The notes under the pieces were generated by a model. It saw only the letters and a list, made by a program, of their open reading frames with translations. It had not been told where the DNA came from and made no database searches. From an uncultured Bacteroidales bacterium (lineage in GTDB: Bacteria; Bacteroidota; Bacteroidia; Bacteroidales; Muribaculaceae), in the NCBI GenBank assembly GCA_900539915.1, contig UQDU01000014.1, positions 1 through 48,871 on the forward strand: 48,871 nt of DNA. The letters are read 5' to 3'. Within the stretch, counting starts at the first letter, position 1; each line of letters begins with the position of its first letter. The position numbers were made by a program, and so were the translations under genes. Positions 43,266 to 48,871 of this stretch are shown one piece after another.

Positions 43266-43273
43266 CAAAGTTA
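43266..43273 (-). promoter_or_regulatory. -7 box for ybeY
   Basis: CAAAGTTA reads TAACTTTG on the minus strand, matching TAnnTTTG; the predicted leader is about 18 bases. No clear -33 box. The rest of the gap to 43438 is AT-rich and shows nothing else. Confidence 0.5.
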
Positions 43274-43438
43274 GGCATTTCGCTCATTATAATGCTATTT
43301 CAAAGACATTTTAATGAGCCGATTTTACGCATATCGCGTTGTTTACCAATTCATTAAACAAATTTTACCCCTCTGAGAATTGATTTTTTGCGGCATTTCC
43401 TATCCCTATGCGCCATTTTTTCATTCTCACGCACTTAT

Positions 43439-43819
43439 TCACCACCCAAAAATATTGCGGACTATCCCCCACCCTACCACTACAATGAAAACCGACCAGA
43501 TGACCCAGCGCGAATTGATGGAGTTATAGAGCCGGGGATTCCGCAACCTCACCAATGATGCAACACCCATCAACACCACTACCGGGATAAACAAAACCAT
43601 CATGGCGTTATAACCCCACGCCGCACCGATGTCACCGTTGAGCAAAGCATGGATGGCACGCTGCGAACCGCAACCCGGACATTTCAATCCGGTGACGACC
43701 CAAAAGAAGCATTTCGGGAAAAATTTGTTTTCCGGATTGACCGAGCCATAAATGACAATCAGGGTCACTGCCAAAACCGCGACAATGACCCCGACTGTTA
43801 TTTTTGATTTCATACTCAC
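43439..43819 (-). CDS. DUF2752 small membrane protein
   Basis: A 126-residue protein with three membrane segments (about 8-26, 60-90 and 104-121). The conserved CPGCGSQRAIHALLNGDIGA stretch (near residue 47) defines DUF2752, and its two Cys may bind metal or form a disulfide. Function is unknown. It overlaps the stop of the upstream CD225-like gene by 4 bases and is likely coexpressed with it, an arrangement seen elsewhere in Bacteroidetes. Confidence 0.85.
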   Translation of the reverse strand: MSMKSKITVGVIVAVLAVTLIVIYGSVNPENKFFPKCFFWVVTGLKCPGCGSQRAIHALLNGDIGAAWGYNAMMVLFIPVVVLMGVASLVRLRNPRLYNSINSRWVIWSVFIVVVGWGIVRNIFGW

Positions 43820-44184
43820 GTCAGCGCGATATACAGAATCAGGAACGGAACATTAATCAGCCCCATCACCACGGAAGCCAGCACCATGAGCTTGGCGTTC
43901 TTCGATGCCTGGACTGCTCCGGCGTAGTCACCTGAATTATATCTCTGCGCCACCTTTGACGAAAACACCAGACCTATTATGCCGGTGACAACACACAGCA
44001 GACAGAGCACAAGATTCCACACCAAATAAGACTTTGGCATAGGAGGCATCTCCTCCACGTCGTCGCGGCAAGTGCGTCCATATTGCGGAACCGGCGGAGG
44101 CACCGAGCCTCGACACTCGCGTTCGGTAAGGATTATCATTTCATCTGCCTGATCGCTGTCAGGTATAGGGGGTGGTAACGTCAT
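43816..44184 (-). CDS. CD225/dispanin-like membrane protein
   Basis: A 122-residue protein with a Pro-rich, acidic N-terminus (about 1-55) and a C-terminal pair of membrane helices. The second half has the CD225/dispanin pattern: PKSYLVWNLVLCLLC, then GLVFSSKVAQRYNSGDYAGA, then ASKNAKLMV. In eukaryotes this family includes interferon-induced membrane proteins; the bacterial role is unknown. It overlaps the DUF2752 gene by 4 bases and follows deoC by 20 bases. Confidence 0.85.
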   Translation of the reverse strand: MTLPPPIPDSDQADEMIILTERECRGSVPPPVPQYGRTCRDDVEEMPPMPKSYLVWNLVLCLLCVVTGIIGLVFSSKVAQRYNSGDYAGAVQASKNAKLMVLASVVMGLINVPFLILYIALT

Positions 44185-44204
44185 GTCGTGAGTTTTGATC
44201 GTTA

Positions 44205-45092
44205 TTAATTAAAGAATTTCGTCTCCTTCCCCACTATATCTGACAGCAGGGCATTGGCAAGAGAACTTGCTCCAAGACGGAAATAATCGGTGTCAAGCCA
44301 TTTGTCGCCGAGAACTTCCTTGATGATGGTGTAATACATCAAAGCATCTTCAGTCGTGCGTATGCCACCGGCAGCTTTGAAACCGACCATGATTGATGTG
44401 CGCTCATAGTATTCCTTGATGCACTGCGCCATCACGTAGGCAGCCTCAAGCGAAGCCCCCGGGAATTCCTTGCCTGTAGACGTCTTCAGGAAAGCAGCTC
44501 CGCTGTAAAGCGCGAGCACCGATGCAGCCTTGATATTTTCAGGGGTCTTCAATGCTCCTGTCTCGAGTATCACCTTCAGCTTGGCATTGCGGCACGAATG
44601 GCGGATTTCCTCGATTTCATCGCACACCTCCTGGTAGTCCTTGTCAAAGAAGTTGCCAAGATTAAGCACGATGTCTATCTCGTCAGCTCCGCCTTCCACA
44701 GCCAAGGCTGTCTCGGCCACCTTTACTTCGGGGAATGTCTGTGACGACGGGAAACCGCCCGACACACAGGCTATCTTGACGCTGCTGACTTCGAGCACGC
44801 TTCTGACCACCTGGGCAAAGCAGGGATACACGCATATGGCGGCCACCGACGGCAACTCGCCGTACTCGTTCTCAAATTCGTTGACTCTCTCTGTAAAGTT
44901 GCTTACACTCTGCATCGAGTCGGTGGACTTGAGGGTGGTGAGATCGATGCTGCTCAGGAGAAACCTCAGCACTTCGGGTGTGCGGTTTTCCTCAAGATGC
45001 TTGTCAAGGATAGACGCAATCTCAGCCTTGATGACGTTTTCGTCCGTCTCTACCTTATAGGCGCTTATCGCCTCGAGATACTTACTTTCCAT
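44205..45092 (-). CDS. deoC: Deoxyribose-phosphate aldolase
   Basis: A 295-residue class I aldolase that splits 2-deoxyribose 5-phosphate into glyceraldehyde 3-phosphate and acetaldehyde in nucleoside breakdown. DEIDIVLNLGNFFDKDY is near residue 140, AKLKVILETGALK-type stretch near 172, the Schiff-base lysine is in GAAFLKTSTGKEFPGA near 197, and VGFKAAGGIRTTEDAL is near 236. The long form (with about 60 extra N-terminal residues) matches DeoC type 2. It may be cotranscribed with the CD225-like and DUF2752 genes downstream. Confidence 0.94.
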   Translation of the reverse strand: MESKYLEAISAYKVETDENVIKAEIASILDKHLEENRTPEVLRFLLSSIDLTTLKSTDSMQSVSNFTERVNEFENEYGELPSVAAICVYPCFAQVVRSVLEVSSVKIACVSGGFPSSQTFPEVKVAETALAVEGGADEIDIVLNLGNFFDKDYQEVCDEIEEIRHSCRNAKLKVILETGALKTPENIKAASVLALYSGAAFLKTSTGKEFPGASLEAAYVMAQCIKEYYERTSIMVGFKAAGGIRTTEDALMYYTIIKEVLGDKWLDTDYFRLGASSLANALLSDIVGKETKFFN

Positions 45093-45247
45093 GATTCGTA
45101 GGGATGTTTTGTTTGTGTGTTTTTTTCTATGTTATCAGATTCTCTGACTGCTGTATCCATTAGTAATATCAGCAGCGGCAATACCGGTTATGAAATATTA
45201 CCTCATGCAATATTAGCTTTTTTTATCCATATAAACAAAAATCCCAT

Positions 45248-45255
45248 TAACTTTG
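45248..45255 (+). promoter_or_regulatory. -7 box for the rightward membrane protein genes
   Basis: TAACTTTG matches TAnnTTTG. The start would be near 45262, which fits the ATG at 45280 and excludes a TTG start at 45253. A T-rich block (TTTT at 45221-45224) stands in the -33 area. Confidence 0.45.
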
Positions 45256-45279
45256 CTTTATCAAACCAATCGCTACTTC

Positions 45280-46716
45280 ATGTCACGCAGACTCCTATAC
45301 ACCATCTCGTCATTGTACCTCTACATCCCGTTGGCGATATTCCTCGTCGGATGGACGTGGTGGTGGTTAGGCATCCCTCTTGCGGCTGCAGGTCTGGCGG
45401 CGTGTCTGAGCGTATATGGCAAAGTGGAGGGTCGGGTGAAGTTCGGCTCTGCCGTGACCGAATGGATTGTTGCCGCAGCGTTGCTCCTGTGGGCCGTACA
45501 CGCCGGCATCGGGGAATTTGCATGGCAAAACCGTGGAGACCACCTCTTCCGCAATGCAGTCTTCTACACGCTCTGCGACAACGACTGGCCGGCGATACGT
45601 GGCACTGACATGCTCTGCTATTACTTCGGTTTCTGGCTCCCTGCGGCATCGGTGGTCAAACTTACAGGCTCTATGCTGCTCGGGCGCATCGTGCTCGCGC
45701 TGTGGGCGGCAGCCGGACTGTGGCTCGCCATGAGGCTGGTATTCGAGACCATAGGTCGTGTACGCTTGCGCATCCTTCTCGTATTCATATTTTTCAGCGG
45801 AATAGATATTATCCCTTTCTATCTCTACGGGAGATCCACGGCTGTATTCATCGAGGCCGGATGGGTTTTCCCGGCTTTCGGAGGATATTCGCCTCTGGCA
45901 TGGTGGACCGACCACTGCGGCACTCTTTACTGGATCTACAACCAGATTATCCCGGCATGGGTCGGATGTATGCTCGTGCTTGGCAAAGCCCCCTCACGGG
46001 CCATACCTGCCATCCTCTCGTTCATGCTTATATCCTGTCCCGTTCCGGCTGTAGCTCTGTTTCCTGCCGGAGCCTACCGATGGCTAAGTTCGGCATGGAG
46101 AGCTACTCACTCGCTCTCTCGGTGCGCGGCGAAGCTGCTCGGCTGGCGCGTATGGGCCGCGGTGATACTCGCCGTGCCTGTCGGACTGCTGTTCATGGCC
46201 AATACATCTACGGCCACCCATACATTCCTCTATGCCATAGACAGCTTGACGCGCCTGTTAAAGGTCTCGGGGCACATCGGACTGTTGTTGCTTTTTGAAA
46301 TCGGTGTCTTCGTCCCCTTCGTGTGGCGATGGATCAAACGCGACCCTCTGTTCTATATCCTCCTGGTGACTTCGGTATGCGCCTTGTTTGTGCGCACAGG
46401 TCTCCAGGGCATGGATTTCGCATCCCGCACATCCATACCTCTGATTCTATACATGAGCGTGGCTACAGCCCGGTTTGTGTGCGACTGGAGAAGTCGTAGC
46501 CGTGCGGAACGCATCGCATTTATCTGCATCGCCGTCATAGCTCTGCCGGGCCCCCTGTGTGAGGTTTGCCGCACAACCTACAAATGTCTCACCGTGCCCT
46601 GCGCACGATGGGCTGACTCAGGGCTCAAAAGCATATTCGATCCGTCGGTCTACCGTGACAACTTCGTAGCTCCGGCGTCAAGCTGGCATTTATCCGACAA
46701 AACCGACAAGAGATGA
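45280..46716 (+). CDS. Hypothetical polytopic membrane protein
   Basis: A 478-residue integral membrane protein with about eleven predicted helices. I do not recognise a named family, but the Asp-rich loops after the first helices and the general layout resemble membrane glycosyltransferase-like or DUF6056-related proteins. Its stop overlaps the ATG of the DUF6056-like gene by 4 bases (ATGA), so both are translated together. The ATG at 45280 is chosen because an upstream TTG falls in the promoter. A function in surface glycan synthesis is a guess. Confidence 0.78.
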   Translation: MSRRLLYTISSLYLYIPLAIFLVGWTWWWLGIPLAAAGLAACLSVYGKVEGRVKFGSAVTEWIVAAALLLWAVHAGIGEFAWQNRGDHLFRNAVFYTLCDNDWPAIRGTDMLCYYFGFWLPAASVVKLTGSMLLGRIVLALWAAAGLWLAMRLVFETIGRVRLRILLVFIFFSGIDIIPFYLYGRSTAVFIEAGWVFPAFGGYSPLAWWTDHCGTLYWIYNQIIPAWVGCMLVLGKAPSRAIPAILSFMLISCPVPAVALFPAGAYRWLSSAWRATHSLSRCAAKLLGWRVWAAVILAVPVGLLFMANTSTATHTFLYAIDSLTRLLKVSGHIGLLLLFEIGVFVPFVWRWIKRDPLFYILLVTSVCALFVRTGLQGMDFASRTSIPLILYMSVATARFVCDWRSRSRAERIAFICIAVIALPGPLCEVCRTTYKCLTVPCARWADSGLKSIFDPSVYRDNFVAPASSWHLSDKTDKR

Positions 46717-48338
46717 ATCTGAGATTGGACACATACCGGGGCAAAGCGTTTTACATCGCACTCGGCGTAATCGCTGCCATATACGGCATTTTCTCATATC
46801 TGACACCATTTCAATATGACGATCTGGCCTTCCTCGGCGGCTATATGTCATACACCGGCGGAAGCATCTCTTTCGACATGGGGGCGTATGTCGACATGTG
46901 CCGCGAGATTCGGAACTTTGACAACGGACGCCTTGCCAACATACTTGACCTGCTTGTAGTGCTGTGTATGCCCAAATGGCTGTTCGCGGTCATAACAGGC
47001 GTGGTCACAGCCGGAATGTTCTACTTCCTGACGCTTTTTGTGACGAGGCTGCATGCCTCTATTCGCCATGCGTCTCCGTTCGGCACGCTGGCGGTCATAT
47101 GGGCGGTGTCGATGGTGGCTTTTCCCTGGCGCAACAATATACTGGTCCCTGACTACGCCCTGAATTATCTCTATGCCACCTTCGTCAATCTATGGTTTAT
47201 CGATGCCTTGTCATCGTCACTCCACGCCAACCGGAGCCAATGGTCATACATCCCATATTGTCTCCTGGCTCTCATAGCAGGGGCGTTCCATGAAGGCTTC
47301 TCAGCCCCGATAGCTGCCGGGCTCGCAATCTATGCTGCTACGAAACGGTTTCGGATGCCGGCATCATGGTGGATGCTGTGCATTGTCTACGCCATAGGGG
47401 CTGTGTTCGCCCTGTCGTCGCCGGGCATATGGCTCAGAGCCGGACGAGAACTTGGTTACACGCCATCTGCCACATGGATTCAGACCCTCCTGTTCATCAC
47501 TCCCCTGGCTTCTTTAGCACTCATTCTACTCATACTCGCGGTAGCCATACCTTCGTTGAGACACCGTATGCACATACCATATCGCTCTATGACCTACCGC
47601 ATCTGCGCTGTCGCTATGGTGGTATCAACTGCGATGTGCTTTATCTTGCCGGCCAAACCTCGCAACGGCTGGCTTCCGGAGGTCATGGCCATAGTGGCAG
47701 TTGCCCCGGCGGCAATTTCATTGCTTCCGGGCGGCTTTGACCGCCACGCAGCGGTGAAAACGTTATATGCTTTAATCTTCGCCGCCACATGCCTGTTTAT
47801 GGCCAATGTGCTTAGGTGGCAGTACTTTTTTTACAAGCAGGATGCCACCATACATGCGCTGATAGAGCAATCGACCGACGGCACGGTATATTACGACGTT
47901 TTCCCTCCTGAAGAAATGCCTAAAACCGTCCTTTTTCAGCCCATACAAGCCACATGGATCCACTCATTCCAGATTATAAGCGTCAACAACTGCGACACTA
48001 CTCAACGCCTTATTGCCGTCGTACCCACTGCGCTCAGAAATCTGCGGCTATCTGACGCCAAGCCCGTCAGCCGGGATTCCGGCATCTACGCATTCCGCAA
48101 CATATTGCTCGGCATCGGACACAGATCGTCCATGCCACAGCATGATGCCTCGTCGGCCAACGGACAGCGCAATGTCACCGGAACGCTTCGGATAGACACC
48201 TCACCAGGCGAAAGCCACACAGCATTTACCGACGGCTTCCGCTTCATATCCGCAGAGGGAGACACGCTGTTTTATCTGCGACCTGCCATCTCAAAAATCC
48301 ATGGCGACATCGTGTCCGCATCATGGGAAAATTTATAA
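46713..48338 (+). CDS. DUF6056-like polytopic membrane protein
   Basis: A 541-residue protein with about ten membrane helices and a C-terminal extracytoplasmic region of about 150 residues. QYDDLAFLGGYMSYTGG (near residue 35), the NGRLANILDLL stretch near 70, PDYALNYLYATFVN near 147 and AGAFHEGFS near 188 fit DUF6056, a family with the layout of GT-C glycosyltransferases. The acidic DD near the first loop would be the expected catalytic position. It is coupled to the upstream membrane protein gene by an ATGA overlap. The glycan substrate is unknown. Confidence 0.82.
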   Translation: MNLRLDTYRGKAFYIALGVIAAIYGIFSYLTPFQYDDLAFLGGYMSYTGGSISFDMGAYVDMCREIRNFDNGRLANILDLLVVLCMPKWLFAVITGVVTAGMFYFLTLFVTRLHASIRHASPFGTLAVIWAVSMVAFPWRNNILVPDYALNYLYATFVNLWFIDALSSSLHANRSQWSYIPYCLLALIAGAFHEGFSAPIAAGLAIYAATKRFRMPASWWMLCIVYAIGAVFALSSPGIWLRAGRELGYTPSATWIQTLLFITPLASLALILLILAVAIPSLRHRMHIPYRSMTYRICAVAMVVSTAMCFILPAKPRNGWLPEVMAIVAVAPAAISLLPGGFDRHAAVKTLYALIFAATCLFMANVLRWQYFFYKQDATIHALIEQSTDGTVYYDVFPPEEMPKTVLFQPIQATWIHSFQIISVNNCDTTQRLIAVVPTALRNLRLSDAKPVSRDSGIYAFRNILLGIGHRSSMPQHDASSANGQRNVTGTLRIDTSPGESHTAFTDGFRFISAEGDTLFYLRPAISKIHGDIVSASWENL

Positions 48339-48570
48339 CCATTACAAATCCACAAATTCCGCTATTTTAGATAATGGGAAATCCTTCATGGCATAGGGAA
48401 CACTCTAATTTTATACGCATTTAGAGGGTGTTTAATAACACCAACACACAAATATACCACCTTAAAAGTGGTACATTAATTCAGCCCGTAGTATTCCCTT
48501 TTAACCATAGTGTTCTTTCTGAGATGCCGAATAATTTGGGGTCAGGCTATTTAAGATTAAAACAGGCAAT
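48339..48570. repeat. AT-rich gap with an insertion-sequence-like end
   Basis: The word AGAGGGTGTTTAATAACA at 48423-48440 is the inverse of the one at 35-52. It is followed by a hairpin TACCACC-TTAAAA-GTGGTA (48456-48474). Together these look like the end of an insertion sequence whose body is gone or not recognised; no transposase frame was found. The remaining bases hold nothing else I can name. Confidence 0.4.
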
Positions 48571-48603
48571 AAAAAAAGCAGTCGGCGAATTGCCGACTGC
48601 TTT
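48571..48603 (-). terminator. Intrinsic terminator of tRNA-Lys
   Basis: On the minus strand AAAGCAGTCGGC pairs with GCCGACTGCTTT around a short loop and the T-run continues to 48571. It begins two bases after the tRNA end. Confidence 0.88.
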
Positions 48604-48604
48604 G

Positions 48605-48677
48605 TGACCCCGGAGAGGCTCGAACTCTCGACCCACTGATTAAGAGTCAGTTGCTCTACCAACTGAGCTACGGAGTC
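48605..48677 (-). tRNA. tRNA-Lys (anticodon CUU)
   Basis: The minus strand folds into a cloverleaf. The acceptor arms GACTCCG/CGGGGTC pair with one G-T, the D arm has AGCTCAGTTGGTAGAGC, the anticodon stem ACTGA/TCAGT encloses loop CTCTTAA with anticodon CTT, and the T arm has GTTCGAGCC. The discriminator base is A and CCA is not encoded. It reads AAG codons. Length is 73 bases. Confidence 0.96.
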
Positions 48678-48704
48678 ATCAGGCATTTTCTCTCAAATGC
48701 GCTG

Positions 48705-48736
48705 CAAAGTTAGGAATACTTTTTCACCTGTGCAAT
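48705..48736 (-). promoter_or_regulatory. Promoter of tRNA-Lys
   Basis: On the minus strand ATTG (48736-48733), 20 bases, then TAACTTTG (48712-48705) match the Bacteroidetes consensus with one change in -33. Transcription starts about 25 bases before the tRNA. Confidence 0.65.
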
Positions 48737-48871
48737 ACTTTCAAGCAAAAATCTTCATTTTTTTCGTTAAACATTAATCTCTGGATGTAACACTTGACCG
48801 CATCAAGACTTATTAGTGTGAAGATTCTAAATCGAAGTGCAAAACTTTGAAGTAGTAAACGCTCATTCTCC
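48724..48871 (-). other. Window edge with a short open frame of doubtful coding value
   Basis: A minus-strand frame of 48 codons enters from beyond the window and ends in TGA at 48726-48724, inside the tRNA promoter. Its AT-rich codons differ from those of the neighbouring genes and I do not recognise the product. It may be noncoding spacer. Nothing else is seen in this stretch. Confidence 0.2.

Noticed and set aside
48724..48871. Partial gene at the window edge
   Set aside because: The AT-rich codons, lack of recognisable family and overlap with the tRNA promoter make coding doubtful; kept only as a low-confidence note.

Overview
The window looks like chromosomal DNA from a Bacteroidales bacterium, most probably of the Muribaculaceae type. 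This is inferred from SusC/SusD lipoprotein genes, promoters of the -33 TTTG / -7 TAnnTTTG kind, a fused SecDF, a long LepB, and Bacteroidetes-only families (DUF3078, DUF6048, DUF6452, DUF6056). No ribosomal RNA, phage, CRISPR array or complete insertion sequence was seen. The two presumed parS sites suggest an origin-proximal position.

Layout. 1-6.3 kb: an iron alcohol dehydrogenase, a small membrane protein and a UPF0104-type flippase-like protein run leftward. They are followed by an unrecognised 684-residue membrane protein and a divergent DUF2156 acyltransferase-like gene. 6.4-15.3 kb: a leftward polysaccharide-binding locus (regulator, SusC, SusD, SusE-like, SusE/F-like) with a long structured leader before susC and no enzyme genes. 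The SRP RNA gene (ffs) lies just upstream of the regulator. 15.4-21.2 kb: a sodium/alanine symporter, an orphan HsdR-N protein and a leftward housekeeping run (ftsB-like, membrane protein, dapB, lepB, wbqC-like). 21.3-26.0 kb: a rightward run of DUF3078 barrel, secreted protein, MATE exporter, acyltransferase and a short likely gene remnant. 26.2-31.3 kb: secDF, then slyD and recA on the other strand. 31.4-40.6 kb: secreted endonuclease I, a short sigma-54 activator with ribH, a TGS-uridine-kinase protein, rpiB, DUF6048/DUF6452, a nitroreductase and apt. 40.7-45.1 kb: mnmG bracketed by two perfect parS-type sites, then ybeY, DUF2752, a CD225-like protein and deoC. 45.2-48.9 kb: two large membrane proteins and tRNA-Lys(CUU).

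How the genes fit together. The Sus-type genes would form an outer-membrane glycan capture and import complex. SecDF, LepB, the SRP RNA and SlyD serve export and folding. DapB, RibH, RpiB, Apt, DeoC and the nucleoside kinase are core metabolism.

Most striking non-coding features. (1) Two parS palindromes: one forms the stem of the mnmG terminator, the other encodes the last codons and stop of ybeY. (2) A family of nested intergenic palindromes (two long copies near 3.05 kb and 36.95 kb) whose GAGGGTGTT ends recur at both window edges. (3) 9-bp ATAAGAYTY tandem repeats in two convergent gaps. (4) A duplicated promoter/start region upstream of the nucleoside kinase. (5) An attenuator-like leader before susC.

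All functional names are from reading the translated sequences; no database search was run.
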